DNA of 64,000 nucleotides from Litorilituus sediminis. GTDB lineage: Bacteria > Pseudomonadota > Gammaproteobacteria > Enterobacterales > Alteromonadaceae. Under the pieces are notes generated by a model. The model was given only the letters and a program-made list of their open reading frames with translations, did no database searches and was not told the DNA's origin. Position 1 is the stretch's first letter; the number at the start of each line of letters is the position of its first letter. Location of the stretch: contig NZ_CP034759.1 in NCBI RefSeq assembly GCF_004295665.1, positions 3,720,001-3,784,000 on the forward strand, read 5' to 3'. Shown here piece after piece: positions 8,975-18,662 of the stretch. A program made the position numbers and the translations under genes.

Positions 8975-9634
8975 GTGAATAAGCCATTAATTATTGATTA
9001 TTACAGTGATGTTTTGTGCGTTTGGGCATGGATAGCACAACGTAGAAATGATGAATTACATAGCAAGCTCGGTGAGAACATTCAGTTTCGCTACCATTAT
9101 ATTGATGTCTTTGGTAATGCTATGGAAAAGATCCCTAATCAATGGCGCGATAAAGGTGGTTATCAAGGTTTTGCTCAACATGTTATTGACTCTGGCGCGG
9201 CCTATCTTGATACACCTATCCACTCGCAAGTATGGCAAAAGGTAAAGCCAGCGAGCTCTGCAAGTTGCCACTTATTTTTAAAGGCTACAGCTATTGCGCT
9301 TGGCGAGCAGGCAAGTAGTGAATTGGCTCTGGCTTGTCGACAAGCATTTTTTAACGATTGCCTTGATATAAGTCAGCTGAGCCTCTTATTTCAACTGGCC
9401 GAGCAGGCAGGCTTTGCAACAAGCAAAATCCAAGTGGCTTTAGATGATGGCTCTGCCATGGCGGCGTTAATGAAAGATTATCAAAGTGCGAAAACCTTGG
9501 CGTTAAAAGGCAGTCCTTCTTATATTATTGATAATGGTAGGCAGGTACTTTATGGCAATGTTGGTTACAGGGTTTTGCAGGCAAATATTGAAGAGCATTT
9601 AAAAAGCCCAACTGAAGAAGCAAGTTGGTGTTAG
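8975..9634 (+). CDS. DsbA-family (FrnE/2-hydroxychromene isomerase-like) thioredoxin-fold protein
   Basis: A 219-residue thioredoxin-fold protein with the DsbA insertion. It opens with PLIIDYYSDVLCVWAW, where CVWA replaces the CxxC site, so it has one active-site cysteine. The cis-proline loop is GSPSYII, and the protein ends in ASWC. I choose GTG at 8975 because GGAG at 8965-8968 is well placed for it; the in-frame TTG at 8963 overlaps that signal. It has no signal peptide, so it is probably cytoplasmic, acting on thiols or persulfides with the rhodanese upstream (inference). Confidence 0.75.
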   Translation: MNKPLIIDYYSDVLCVWAWIAQRRNDELHSKLGENIQFRYHYIDVFGNAMEKIPNQWRDKGGYQGFAQHVIDSGAAYLDTPIHSQVWQKVKPASSASCHLFLKATAIALGEQASSELALACRQAFFNDCLDISQLSLLFQLAEQAGFATSKIQVALDDGSAMAALMKDYQSAKTLALKGSPSYIIDNGRQVLYGNVGYRVLQANIEEHLKSPTEEASWC

Positions 9635-9645
9635 CAACTGGCACT

Positions 9646-9672
9646 GCCAGCTAAAAAGAGTTTTTAGCTGGC
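9646..9672. terminator. bidirectional terminator between the DsbA-like gene and lysA
   Basis: A perfect 12-bp stem (GCCAGCTAAAAA / TTTTTAGCTGGC) with a 3-nt loop lies between convergent genes. The A/T-rich inner part of the stem gives short U-runs on both strands, so it could serve both genes. Confidence 0.6.
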
Positions 9673-9679
9673 GTTAGTT

Positions 9680-9707
9680 AGCTTGTTACAACCAGCTTGT
9701 TACAACC
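9680..9707. repeat. 14-bp tandem duplication across the lysA stop codon
   Basis: AGCTTGTTACAACC occurs twice head to tail (9680-9693, 9694-9707). The second copy contains the lysA stop (TAA on the minus strand, 9702-9700). It looks like a small replication-slippage duplication with no effect beyond the last codons. Confidence 0.7.
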
Positions 9708-10983
9708 AGCTTGGCACTATGTCTTGGTTAATCATTTCTTCATAACTTGGGCGCTTTTTGATCACTGCAAAGTTATCATCTTTGACCATCACTTCAGCAA
9801 TGCTTAAGCGGGCGTTATAGTTTGACGCCATGACTGCGCCATAAGCTCCGCACGACATGATAGCGATTAAATCGCCCGACTTTGATTGATGCACTTGTCT
9901 GGTTTTGGCAAAGGTATCGCCTGTTTCACACACAGGGCCAACAACGTCATACGGCTTTAATGGTTTATCTACGCGATTAACCGCCTGAATATCGTGATAG
10001 GCATCGTATAGACTTGGTCTTAATAAGTCGTTCATGCCAGCATCTAGCATAAGAAATTGTCTTTCTTCACCGGTTTTAACATAAACGACGCTAGAGACCA
10101 GAATACCAGCATTGCCTAGCAATGAGCGCCCCGGCTCTATCACAATTTTACAATCTAGGTGACCAAGGGTTTGCTCAACAATATCGGCATAAGCTTGCTT
10201 GCTTGGTAAATCTTCTCCTTGGTAATCAATGCCTAAGCCGCCGCCAATATCAACGACATTGATGTTATGACCTGCTTGGCGTAATTGTTCTACTAAGCTT
10301 GCTATGCGAGTAAAGGCCTCGCTAAATGGTGCTAGTTGCGTGAGCTGTGAGCCAATATGGACATCAACTCCTTGAATTTTTATACCAGGTAATTCTGCGG
10401 CGCGATTATAGGCAATATGGGCTTTACTTAGTGGTACGCCAAACTTATTTTCAGCTTTACCTGTTGATATTTTGGCATGGGTTTGCGCGCAAACATCAGG
10501 GTTGATGCGAAAGGCGATTGCCGCTTCTTTATTTAGTCGGCTAGCAACTTGGCTAAGTAGCTCTAGCTCTGGCTCAGACTCAACATTAAACTGGAAAATA
10601 CCTTGCTTTAAGGCAAATTCCATTTCATGCTCAGCTTTAGCAACGCCAGAGTAGACAATTTTCTCAGCGGGTATGCCTGCGCTTAATGCGCGTTTTATTT
10701 CACCGACTGAAACCACATCAGCTCCTGAGCCTAATTTGGCTAATGTCGTTAATACCGCTTGGTTACCGTTTGCTTTTACCGCATAACAAATTAACGCATC
10801 TTGCTGAGCAAAGGCAGTTTGGTAATCCAAATAACTTGCTTCAATGGCACTTTGTGAGTAACAGTAAAATGGCGTAGCCACTTGCTGAGCTAACTCGCTA
10901 ATGGCAACTTGCTCGGCAAACATGTGATCATTTTGGTAAGGAAAAAATTTTTCAGGTGTCATAAGGTTATCTTCAAAAGTCAT
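9700..10983 (-). CDS. lysA: diaminopimelate decarboxylase
   Basis: PLP-dependent fold-III decarboxylase converting meso-diaminopimelate to lysine and CO2, the last step of lysine synthesis. It is 427 residues, or about 420 from the in-frame ATG at 10962. The PLP lysine is in ICYAVKANGN; the phosphate-binding glycine loop is VVDIGGGLGIDYQ; EPGRSLLGNAG and the substrate-binding GPVCETGDTFA and MSCGAYGAVMASNYNAR blocks are all present. Neither ATG has a strong ribosome-binding site, so the start is uncertain. It is convergent with the DsbA-like gene and has no operon partner. Confidence 0.95.
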   Translation of the reverse strand: MTFEDNLMTPEKFFPYQNDHMFAEQVAISELAQQVATPFYCYSQSAIEASYLDYQTAFAQQDALICYAVKANGNQAVLTTLAKLGSGADVVSVGEIKRALSAGIPAEKIVYSGVAKAEHEMEFALKQGIFQFNVESEPELELLSQVASRLNKEAAIAFRINPDVCAQTHAKISTGKAENKFGVPLSKAHIAYNRAAELPGIKIQGVDVHIGSQLTQLAPFSEAFTRIASLVEQLRQAGHNINVVDIGGGLGIDYQGEDLPSKQAYADIVEQTLGHLDCKIVIEPGRSLLGNAGILVSSVVYVKTGEERQFLMLDAGMNDLLRPSLYDAYHDIQAVNRVDKPLKPYDVVGPVCETGDTFAKTRQVHQSKSGDLIAIMSCGAYGAVMASNYNARLSIAEVMVKDDNFAVIKKRPSYEEMINQDIVPSWL

Positions 10984-11082
10984 TCGCGCTATAACTACAT
11001 GGTAAACTGCTTGAGTAATTTATGCTAACAGGTAATTATATCCAAGGGCTATGAGATATATCCTGTCATTACGAGTAATACT

Positions 11083-12546
11083 ATGAGCAATCCGTCTTTT
11101 TTTATCCGCAAATCCTATCGTTTAATCGCACTATGTTTAGTTTTAAGTGCATTAGTTAGCATTATAAAACCAGCTTATGCTGTTAGTGTTAATCAACAAG
11201 ATTCCTCATCGAGCTTAGTAACTGATGTTATTGATACTAAAGCAAAACATTTATTAGCTAAAACTTGGTTGGATAAATTAGCCCAGCCAGAAAAGCTGTT
11301 AATGAACGAGCAAGAGATTGCAAACTTTAACCAAAGCTTAGTGGTTAATAATGCTTATATTCATGATCCGCTTGCTTTAGCTGATGTTCTACCTAAACAA
11401 GCATTGCTCACAAAAATCAATAAAATTAGTTCTGTGCCAACTAGTCCTCGCTATTTTGCTAATGGTAAGCCAGTTAATGATAAAGATTTTTCAATATGGC
11501 GAGAAAACGCCAACATTGTTGCGGTTGCAAGCAGTAATAGGGTGCAATTTGCCTTAGTAGTTAAGCGCTCAAGGTTACGTACTTTTCCCACTAACCAGCG
11601 GGTTTTTAGGTTAAGTGAGCTTGGCCAAATTGATCAAGACTTAGATTTATTTCAAGAAAGTGGCATATTCCCAGGTCAAGCGGTAGCCGTGTTACATCAA
11701 AGTAAAGATAAGCGCTGGTATTTAGTGCAAGCGTTTAACTATTTAGCTTGGCTGCCAGCAGCAGATATTGCCATTGGCTCTAGAGAGCAAGTGGCGGAAT
11801 TTGTAAAGGCCAAGCGCTTTATTACGGTAACAGGCAGTAAAGTTTTTACAAATGAAATACCTAGTTATTATCCAGCGGCTAAACAGCTATCAAATATTCA
11901 GTTAGATATGGGCGTTACATTGCCATTGGCTGAAAGGCATGAATATAAAAATGCTTTATATGGGCAAAACCCGTTTACCAGTTATGTTGTAAAGTATCCG
12001 AGTAAAGATGAACAGGGCAAGTTAGTAGTGCGTTTGCTGGCAATAAGTAAGGCTCAGGATATTACTGTCGGCACTATGGCGATGACGCCAGCTAATATCA
12101 TTCAACAAGCATTTCAGTTTTTAGGTGAGCGTTATGGCTGGGGGCATGATTTTAACGGTAGAGATTGTACTGGCTTTATTGGTGAAGTTTTTAAAAGTTT
12201 CGGCATCTTGATGCCAAGAAATTCGGGTCAACAAGCCAAGAGTGACTATGGTAATAATATACGCTTTGATGACAATGCCACTAAGGCAGAAAAATTAGCA
12301 GCACTTAACAATTTAAAGGTTGGCGATTTAATTTATATTCCTGGTCATGTCATGATGTATTTAGGGCAAGATAAGGGGCAGCCTTATGTTATTCACGACG
12401 TAAAAGATATGAAATATCAAACAGTGCAGGGCGAAAATTATTTCGGCACCTTAAATGGGGTATCGGTTACGCCATTACTGCCAATGATAGATTATGTTGA
12501 AAATATAACGGTTATCAAAACAATTACAGGCCAAATAAATGAATAG
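11083..12546 (+). CDS. SH3-domain NlpC/P60 (C40) peptidoglycan endopeptidase
   Basis: Exported cell-wall peptidase of 487 residues. A signal peptide (about residues 1-33, ending KPAYA-V) precedes a long N-terminal part resembling the bacterial SH3 repeats of SH3_6/SH3_7-type C40 enzymes. The C-terminal NlpC/P60 domain starts near 340, with the catalytic Cys in GRDCTGFIGEVF (near 362), His in IPGHVMMYLG (near 421) and a third polar residue in YVIHDV. Such enzymes cut the gamma-D-Glu-diamino acid bond of peptide stems. Its end overlaps the next gene by 8 bp, so the two are translationally coupled. Confidence 0.85.
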   Translation: MSNPSFFIRKSYRLIALCLVLSALVSIIKPAYAVSVNQQDSSSSLVTDVIDTKAKHLLAKTWLDKLAQPEKLLMNEQEIANFNQSLVVNNAYIHDPLALADVLPKQALLTKINKISSVPTSPRYFANGKPVNDKDFSIWRENANIVAVASSNRVQFALVVKRSRLRTFPTNQRVFRLSELGQIDQDLDLFQESGIFPGQAVAVLHQSKDKRWYLVQAFNYLAWLPAADIAIGSREQVAEFVKAKRFITVTGSKVFTNEIPSYYPAAKQLSNIQLDMGVTLPLAERHEYKNALYGQNPFTSYVVKYPSKDEQGKLVVRLLAISKAQDITVGTMAMTPANIIQQAFQFLGERYGWGHDFNGRDCTGFIGEVFKSFGILMPRNSGQQAKSDYGNNIRFDDNATKAEKLAALNNLKVGDLIYIPGHVMMYLGQDKGQPYVIHDVKDMKYQTVQGENYFGTLNGVSVTPLLPMIDYVENITVIKTITGQINE

Positions 12547-13306
12547 TGTTCAGAAATACCTCATAGTTTGTCTTATGCTGCTGTCAACATGTGTCAGCGC
12601 TGAGAGTAAGTTCACAATTGATGCTAAGCACCAACAATTAATTTTAGTGCTCACCGACAATTGGCAGGCAAACACTGGCGAACAATACCGCTTTGAGCGC
12701 AGTTTTGATAGAGCACACTGGCAACTAGTTGCAGATAAAGCCCCTGTGACCATTGGCAGAACCGGCCTTGCTTGGGGCATTGGCTTACACCCTAAGCAAT
12801 CGGGTTATCATAAACAAGAAGGTGATGGTAAAGCGCCTGCGGGTATTTTTACCTTAGGTAGCGCTTTTGGTTACCTTAACCAACTGAAGACTGGCTTAGC
12901 GTATCAAGTGATGAGCCGTTATGATTACTGTATCGATGTAAAAGGTTCAAACTATTATAACCAAATTGTCTCCAGCCAAGTCGTTGGTGATAGTGCTATT
13001 CAAGGCTCATCTGAGCCTATGCGTCGAGACCTTCATTTAAATGGCGATCAAGTGTACAAAAAGGGCTTTGTTATTAATCATAACCCGAACAATATCTCTG
13101 GCTCTGGTAGCTGTATCTTTGCTCACCTTTGGCGGGCAAGTGATAAGCCAACCGCAGGTTGTACGGCAATGCCGGAACAGGAAATCGATAAAATGCTCAA
13201 TTGGCTAGATAAAGAAAAGCAGCCACTTTATATAGCACTGCCTAAGAATGAATATCTAGATAAAAAGGCGCTATGGCAATTGCCGGAATTAGCTTTAACA
13301 GACTGA
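12539..13306 (+). CDS. L,D-transpeptidase (YkuD-type) family protein
   Basis: A 255-residue protein with a signal peptide (LIVCLMLLSTCVSA-E) and a YkuD-like domain. The His in CIFAHLW and the catalytic Cys (residue 208) in PTAGCTAMPEQ match the family's H-...-S/TxGC pattern, with TAM replacing the usual arginine step. L,D-transpeptidases make 3-3 crosslinks or attach proteins to peptidoglycan. It overlaps the upstream NlpC/P60 gene, so the two wall enzymes are probably made together. The next gene is convergent and starts 3 bp past this stop codon. Confidence 0.8.
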   Translation: MNSVQKYLIVCLMLLSTCVSAESKFTIDAKHQQLILVLTDNWQANTGEQYRFERSFDRAHWQLVADKAPVTIGRTGLAWGIGLHPKQSGYHKQEGDGKAPAGIFTLGSAFGYLNQLKTGLAYQVMSRYDYCIDVKGSNYYNQIVSSQVVGDSAIQGSSEPMRRDLHLNGDQVYKKGFVINHNPNNISGSGSCIFAHLWRASDKPTAGCTAMPEQEIDKMLNWLDKEKQPLYIALPKNEYLDKKALWQLPELALTD

Positions 13307-13309
13307 TAT

Positions 13310-14257
13310 TTATAAGGCGAGTAACCATAGCGGTATGGTAAGGGTACTTAGCAAGGTAGAAACAACGACAGTACCTGCCACTAACTCTTGTTGCGATTTT
13401 TGCTGTAAGGCAATTAAATAAGCATTAACGCCCGTAGGACTTGCACTTAATATCACTAACGTGGTGGTTACTAAGGTGTTTAAGTTAAAAACATAAAGTG
13501 CACTGAAGTAAACCAAGGCGGGTAATATCAGTAGTTTAACGATTGTTGCTAGGGCAATAGTATTTATTTTGTTGCTAACGCGATAAAAGCTTAGTGATGC
13601 ACCTAAAATAAATAGCGCTAAAGTAATCGCAGGTTTTCCTAATAACTCAAGGCTAGTATCGAGTATTTCTGGTAAGTCGATAGCGAATAAATTGACAATT
13701 AGGCCCGAAAAAATGCTGATGATCAGTGGATTATTAAAGGTTTGCTTTAAAAACTTAATGAGATCAAATTGGCTTAGTTTGCACTGTTCTTTGCTGGCGA
13801 TAGCAGCAGTGAGTGCAAATAACATAGCGCTATGAAAGCTAATCACCAGAAAAACAATACCTAGTACTTGTTGCCCAAAGGCTGCCAATAATACTGGCAG
13901 GCCAACGATTACCGTATTTGAATAGCTAGCGCCTAAAGCAAATACTGCATTAGATTGATAATCTTCACTATTATGTTCTGATATTTTATTACGCTTTTTA
14001 ACTAAGGCGTTTAAGGCTAATGCCAGGCAAAAGCAGAACAATACCGGAACATAAAAGGCGGCAAAGAGCGAAAAATTTACTTGCTCGCTAAAGTTGGCAT
14101 TAGCCATTTGATAAAACAAAAATGCTGGGATGCTGATGCTAAAGGTGAATTTACTTAAGGCATCAAGTTGGCTTTTATCTAGCCAGCGGCTTTTTGTGCA
14201 GATAAAGCCCATAAGTGCCAATAGCACTAATGGGCCAATAATCGCTAATATATTCAT
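13310..14257 (-). CDS. AEC-family (auxin efflux carrier-like) transporter
   Basis: An integral membrane protein of 315 residues with about ten hydrophobic segments in two similar halves, as in the AEC/Mem_trans family. Typical features are the opening PLVLLALMGFICTKSRWLD, the conserved N-x-x-x-x-G-L-P block (NTVIVGLPVLLAAFG) and the C-terminal LSASPTGVNAYLIA. Bacterial members export or take up small organic acids such as malate; the substrate here is unknown. It stands alone, 29 bp downstream of ruvX's stop codon on the same strand. Confidence 0.88.
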   Translation of the reverse strand: MNILAIIGPLVLLALMGFICTKSRWLDKSQLDALSKFTFSISIPAFLFYQMANANFSEQVNFSLFAAFYVPVLFCFCLALALNALVKKRNKISEHNSEDYQSNAVFALGASYSNTVIVGLPVLLAAFGQQVLGIVFLVISFHSAMLFALTAAIASKEQCKLSQFDLIKFLKQTFNNPLIISIFSGLIVNLFAIDLPEILDTSLELLGKPAITLALFILGASLSFYRVSNKINTIALATIVKLLILPALVYFSALYVFNLNTLVTTTLVILSASPTGVNAYLIALQQKSQQELVAGTVVVSTLLSTLTIPLWLLAL

Positions 14258-14286
14258 GAAAAATAGTGAATGTGAGAAATTAGTGG

Positions 14287-14727
14287 TTAGCTATATTGTT
14301 GTTCAAAAAAGCTTTCAATGATCAAGCGGGCGGACTCGGCATCAATATTATCTTTTTTAAGATTTTTATAGCCGCCACGAGAAAACAGCTGCTCTTTAGC
14401 ATCAGCTGTGGTTAGTCGTTCATCTTGGAAAATAACCTGCAAGGCAAAGCGACCTGATACTCTATTGCCAAATTTTTTCGCATCTAAGGTCAGTTGTTGT
14501 TCACTACCATCCATATTAAGTGGTAGGCCAACAACGACAATATCAGGCTGCCACTCGTTAATATATTTAGCCAAGGCATCCCAATGGGGAATGCCATCAT
14601 TTGCCTTTACTGAACCAAGCGGGTTGGCGCTGCCAGTAATTTCTTGCCCGACAGCGACACCGATATATTTTTTACCAAAATCTAAACCAAGTACTGTACG
14701 TTGACCAACCGCTTTATTTTTTGCCAC
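14287..14727 (-). CDS. ruvX: YqgF/RuvX Holliday junction resolvase-like nuclease
   Basis: A 146-residue RNase H-fold protein (YqgF). [16 protein letters not shown] holds the first catalytic Asp; [13 protein letters not shown] and [11 protein letters not shown] carry the other acidic and conserved residues. In E. coli YqgF processes the 5' end of pre-16S rRNA; resolvase activity has also been proposed. It follows yqgE by 33 bp on the same strand, matching the usual rsmE-gshB-yqgE-ruvX order. Confidence 0.95.
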   Translation of the reverse strand: MAKNKAVGQRTVLGLDFGKKYIGVAVGQEITGSANPLGSVKANDGIPHWDALAKYINEWQPDIVVVGLPLNMDGSEQQLTLDAKKFGNRVSGRFALQVIFQDERLTTADAKEQLFSRGGYKNLKKDNIDAESARLIIESFFEQQYS

Positions 14728-14760
14728 AGAATTGCCTTTTAATTGTCTTAAATGAATGAG

Positions 14761-15354
14761 CTAGGCGTGACCAACGTCACTAGATAAATGGGCTAAATCT
14801 ATGCCAAGCTTTTCGGTTGCTTTTTTCCAGCGCTCTTCAACCGGCGTGTTAAATAAAATATCAATATCAGCTGGCGTGGTTAGCCAAGAGTTGGCTTTGA
14901 TTTCTTCTTCAAGCTGTCCAGGCCCCCAACCAGCGTAACCTAAGGTCACAATATAGTTTTCTGGCTGCTCTTTTGTGCCCAAAGCGAGCAAAATATCTTT
15001 TGAGGTGGTGATCATTAGCTTATCGCTTAGTGCTAACGAGCTGCTCCAACCTTTTTGCTTGCTGTGCAGAACAAAACCGCGTTGTTGAGAAATTGGCCCA
15101 CCAGATAAAACACGTTGTTGCAGGCCAAGGGTTAAATCATTTTCTTCATCAAGTGATGCAGAGGAAGTAAAGTCTTCTTCTGTCGCTTCAATCTGTTTAA
15201 GTAACTCGGACAAATTGATATTGACAGGTAAGTTAATGATTAGCCCCATGGCACCTTCTTCATTGTGTTCACAAATATAGGTGACTGTCTTATTAAAATA
15301 AGAGTCATCTAAGGAGGGCATGGCAATTAAAAATTGGTTTTCTAAACTTTCCAT
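14761..15354 (-). CDS. yqgE: YqgE/AlgH family protein (UPF0301)
   Basis: A 197-residue UPF0301 protein. Family signatures: NQFLIAMPSLDDSYFNKTVTYICEHNEEGAMGLIIN at the N-terminus and VTLGYAGWGPGQLEEEI in the centre. Its biochemical role is not established; in Pseudomonas AlgH is a transcriptional factor for alginate. It lies between gshB and ruvX in the conserved gammaproteobacterial order. Confidence 0.95.
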   Translation of the reverse strand: MESLENQFLIAMPSLDDSYFNKTVTYICEHNEEGAMGLIINLPVNINLSELLKQIEATEEDFTSSASLDEENDLTLGLQQRVLSGGPISQQRGFVLHSKQKGWSSSLALSDKLMITTSKDILLALGTKEQPENYIVTLGYAGWGPGQLEEEIKANSWLTTPADIDILFNTPVEERWKKATEKLGIDLAHLSSDVGHA

Positions 15355-15391
15355 CTACATCTCTTTAAAAAATTGTCTCAAAATTAGCCGT

Positions 15392-16357
15392 TTACTTTTC
15401 GCGAAGTTTATCTTCTATCGCATCCATTAACTTACCACTAATGTTAATAGGGTAGGCCGCTTCAATTTCTCGAATACAAGTTGGGCTGGTAACATTTATC
15501 TCAGTGACTTTATCGCCAATAACATCTAACCCTACAAAGTATAGGCCACGTTTTTTCAGCTCGGGTGCAATTGCTTGCGCAACTAGCTTGTCACTGGCGC
15601 TTAATGGTCTGGCAACGCCACTACCGCCGGCGGCTAAATTACCTCGGGTTTCCCCTTGCGCTGGAATGCGCGCCAAGCAATAAGGCATAGGCTCACCATT
15701 TACAATAAGAATACGTTTATCACCATCAACAATTTCTGGCATATATTCTTGTACCATAGCGTATTGCTGACCATGGTTAGTGAGCGTTTCGATAATAACA
15801 CCGACATTGGCATCATTGGCTTTAATTCTAAAAATGGATGCACCACCCATACCATCAAGCGGTTTGATGATGACATCTTTTAACTCTTGATGAAATTGAC
15901 GAATTTTTTCACTGCTGCGAGTTACTAAAGTACGCGGTGTTAATTCACTAAACCAAGCGGTAAACAGTTTTTCATTACAATCACGTAAACTCTGTGGCTT
16001 GTTAACTATGAGTGTACCTGCTTGTTCAGCGCGCTCTAACATGTAAGTTGCGTAAACAAATTCGGTATCAAAAGGCGGATCTTTACGCATCAGTACAACG
16101 TCGAGTTCACTTAAGGGGATATCTTGGCTATCAGATAATTCATACCAGTGATCAGCATCATCAAATACTTTGACCTTTTGTACGTTGGCACGACATTCTC
16201 CTTGATCTAAATAAAGATCTTTCATTTCCATGTAAAAAATCTCGTATCCGCGTTGTTGTGCTTCCAACATCATGGCCATAGAAGAGTCTTTGGCCACTTT
16301 CACTTGGGAAATTGGATCCATCACTACGCCGAGTTTGATCGCTGGAGAAGTTGTCAT
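15392..16357 (-). CDS. gshB: glutathione synthetase
   Basis: ATP-grasp ligase of 321 residues joining gamma-glutamylcysteine and glycine, the second step of glutathione synthesis. The N-terminal domain starts KLGVVMDPI; the ATP-grasp part shows DVIIKPLDGMGGASIFRI, the substrate loop GDKRILIVNGEP, and the metal-binding VGLDVIGDKVTEINVTSPT. Length and order match E. coli GshB. It lies between rsmE (49-bp gap) and yqgE (37-bp gap), all on the minus strand. Confidence 0.97.
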   Translation of the reverse strand: MTTSPAIKLGVVMDPISQVKVAKDSSMAMMLEAQQRGYEIFYMEMKDLYLDQGECRANVQKVKVFDDADHWYELSDSQDIPLSELDVVLMRKDPPFDTEFVYATYMLERAEQAGTLIVNKPQSLRDCNEKLFTAWFSELTPRTLVTRSSEKIRQFHQELKDVIIKPLDGMGGASIFRIKANDANVGVIIETLTNHGQQYAMVQEYMPEIVDGDKRILIVNGEPMPYCLARIPAQGETRGNLAAGGSGVARPLSASDKLVAQAIAPELKKRGLYFVGLDVIGDKVTEINVTSPTCIREIEAAYPINISGKLMDAIEDKLREK

Positions 16358-16406
16358 CTTGTATCCTTAAATGTTGTATTTTTTGTCAAATTTTAATGTG
16401 TTGCTA

Positions 16407-17153
16407 TTACTTTAAATCACCAAAGCGACATTGTAATGCGGTAATTGCTGTTAGCGCAGCGGTTTCAGTTCTGAGCACTCTTGGACCTAACAGTACTTCT
16501 TGAAAGTTTGCTGTGCTTGCTTCATTTATTTCTTCATCAGTTAAGCCACCTTCAGGGCCTATTAATAATCGTACCTTATGATGCTGCTCAATATCAGCAC
16601 TGGGTAGCGTCATAATTGAGTGGTTTGCTCTTGGGTGTAAATTAATTTTCACCGCTTGAGTTTGTTCATGTAACCAATCATTTAAATGCATTGGCATCAT
16701 GACTTCAGGGACTAAAGCTCTACCACTTTGTTCACAGGCACTGATGACTATTTTTTGCCATTGCTGATGTTTTTTCGCTAAGCGATCGCCGCTGAGTTTT
16801 ACTCCACAGCGTTCGGTAAATAGCGGCGTTATTTTAGTTACCCCAAGCTCCACTGATTTTTGCAAGGTAAAATCCATACGATCGCCGCGAGATATACCTT
16901 GTCCTAAATGAATTTCAAGTGGCGACTCATTCGCTAATACTTGCTCGCTAATAATTTTAGCGCTAGCGTGTTTTTTTGTTACATCAACAAGCTGCGCTTG
17001 ATATTGCTTAAGCTCAGTACCATTAAATAGCGTAATGCTATCATCATTGCCTAAGCGCAAGACTCTCACTACATGACCAAAGGCATCATCAGATAATTTC
17101 ACTGTGTCGTTAACGCTAAAGTGAGATTGTTGGTAAATTCTTGGGTTAGACAT
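16407..17153 (-). CDS. rsmE: 16S rRNA m3U1498 methyltransferase
   Basis: SPOUT-class SAM-dependent methyltransferase of 248 residues that methylates U1498 of 16S rRNA. It has an N-terminal PUA-like domain (HVVRVLRLGNDDSITLF) and the knotted SAM site with LLIGPEGGLTDEEI and LGPRVLRTETAALTAI, the two family hallmarks. It is the first gene of the rsmE-gshB-yqgE-ruvX group. About 195 bp and a terminator separate it from metK. Confidence 0.96.
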   Translation of the reverse strand: MSNPRIYQQSHFSVNDTVKLSDDAFGHVVRVLRLGNDDSITLFNGTELKQYQAQLVDVTKKHASAKIISEQVLANESPLEIHLGQGISRGDRMDFTLQKSVELGVTKITPLFTERCGVKLSGDRLAKKHQQWQKIVISACEQSGRALVPEVMMPMHLNDWLHEQTQAVKINLHPRANHSIMTLPSADIEQHHKVRLLIGPEGGLTDEEINEASTANFQEVLLGPRVLRTETAALTAITALQCRFGDLK

Positions 17154-17261
17154 GTTAAATACTACTGTGCTTACGTTGACTAGTAGCTAAAAGATAAGGG
17201 CGGCAACAAGAAAAAACAATGGCAGTAATGATTTATTTTATCTTGTCTTGGGCGCAGAAAA

Positions 17262-17292
17262 TAAAAAAGCCAACCGCTTGCGCGATTGGCTT
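17262..17292 (-). terminator. rho-independent terminator of metK
   Basis: On the minus strand a stem built from AGCCAATCGC and GCGGTTGGCT with a short loop is followed by a run of six or seven T (17268-17262). It starts about 55 bp past the metK stop codon. Confidence 0.85.
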
Positions 17293-17347
17293 CAACTTAA
17301 AAAACTGTCAACGTATTCTAGGACGAGACAAACTTATTGTCGGGTTG

Positions 17348-18535
17348 TTAGATACCCGCAGCTTTGCGTAAATCGTCAGCTTTATCTGTTTTTTCCCAGC
17401 TAAATGCAGTGAAGGTATCATCACCTACGGTCATTTCAAATGGTTCACGACCAAAGTGACCATAAGCTGCTGTTTGTTGGTACATTGGGTGTAATAAATC
17501 TAACATTTTAGTGATGCCGTACGGGCGTAAATCAAAGTGTTCACGCACTAGCTCAACTAATTTTTCTTCAGAGATTTTACCTGTACCAAAAGTTTCAATT
17601 GAAATTGACGTCGGTTCGGCAACACCAATAGCATATGACACTTGAATTTCACAACGATCAGCAAGACCGGCAGCAACAATATTTTTAGCAACATAACGAC
17701 CAGCGTAGGCAGCACTTCTATCTACCTTTGATGGATCTTTACCAGAGAAAGCACCACCACCGTGACGAGCCATGCCGCCGTAGGTATCTACGATAATTTT
17801 ACGACCTGTTAAACCACAATCGCCTACTGGACCACCAATAACAAAACGACCTGTTGGGTTAATAAAGTATTTCGTGTTTTCAGTTAATAACTCAGCAGGT
17901 AGCGTGTGCTTAATAATATTTTCCATTACCGCATCAACAAGGTCTTCTTGTTTGATATCTGGATTATGCTGAGTTGAAAGTACAACGGCATCAATAGCAA
18001 CTGGCTTGCCATCTTCATAGATAAAAGTCACTTGCGATTTAGCGTCAGGACGTAACCAAGGTAATACACCTGACTTACGCGCTTCTGCTTGACGCTCAAC
18101 TAAACGATGTGAATAGTATAATGGCGCAGGCATGAGTGTTTCTGTTTCGTTGGTTGCATAACCAAACATTAAACCTTGGTCACCAGCACCTTGATCTTCA
18201 GGTTTAGTACGATCAACACCTTGAGCAATTTCTGGCGATTGTTGACCAATTAGGTTCATTATGCCGCAAGTTTCACCATCAAAACCAACATCAGAAGATG
18301 TGTAACCAATATCACTGATAACATTACGTGTTAGCTTTTCTAGATCAACCCAGGCAGTTGTTGAAACTTCACCTGAAATAATGGCAACACCTGTTTTAAC
18401 CATAGTTTCACAGGCTACGCGGGCATGCTTATCTTGAGCAATAATAGCGTCTAATACCGCATCAGAGATTTGATCGGCAATTTTATCCGGATGACCTTCA
18501 GATACAGACTCTGAAGTAAAGTAATGTCTAGACAT
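17348..18535 (-). CDS. metK: S-adenosylmethionine synthetase
   Basis: A 395-residue methionine adenosyltransferase making SAM from ATP and methionine. It shows the ATP motif [16 protein letters not shown], the signature [12 protein letters not shown], the P-loop-like [19 protein letters not shown] and full family length. It is transcribed alone, with its own terminator and three tandem MetJ-type boxes about 130-150 bp upstream, pointing to repression by MetJ with SAM as co-repressor. Confidence 0.98.
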   Translation of the reverse strand: MSRHYFTSESVSEGHPDKIADQISDAVLDAIIAQDKHARVACETMVKTGVAIISGEVSTTAWVDLEKLTRNVISDIGYTSSDVGFDGETCGIMNLIGQQSPEIAQGVDRTKPEDQGAGDQGLMFGYATNETETLMPAPLYYSHRLVERQAEARKSGVLPWLRPDAKSQVTFIYEDGKPVAIDAVVLSTQHNPDIKQEDLVDAVMENIIKHTLPAELLTENTKYFINPTGRFVIGGPVGDCGLTGRKIIVDTYGGMARHGGGAFSGKDPSKVDRSAAYAGRYVAKNIVAAGLADRCEIQVSYAIGVAEPTSISIETFGTGKISEEKLVELVREHFDLRPYGITKMLDLLHPMYQQTAAYGHFGREPFEMTVGDDTFTAFSWEKTDKADDLRKAAGI

Positions 18536-18662
18536 AAACCCTCAACAATGTATTAACTGTCGTATAAATGTAGCTGAATTCTCAGTTATTCAACGAAGTG
18601 AAATATAAATATTTTTAATTGTCGGCGATATTACACTTTTCTCAAAAGATATTCTAGTTTTT

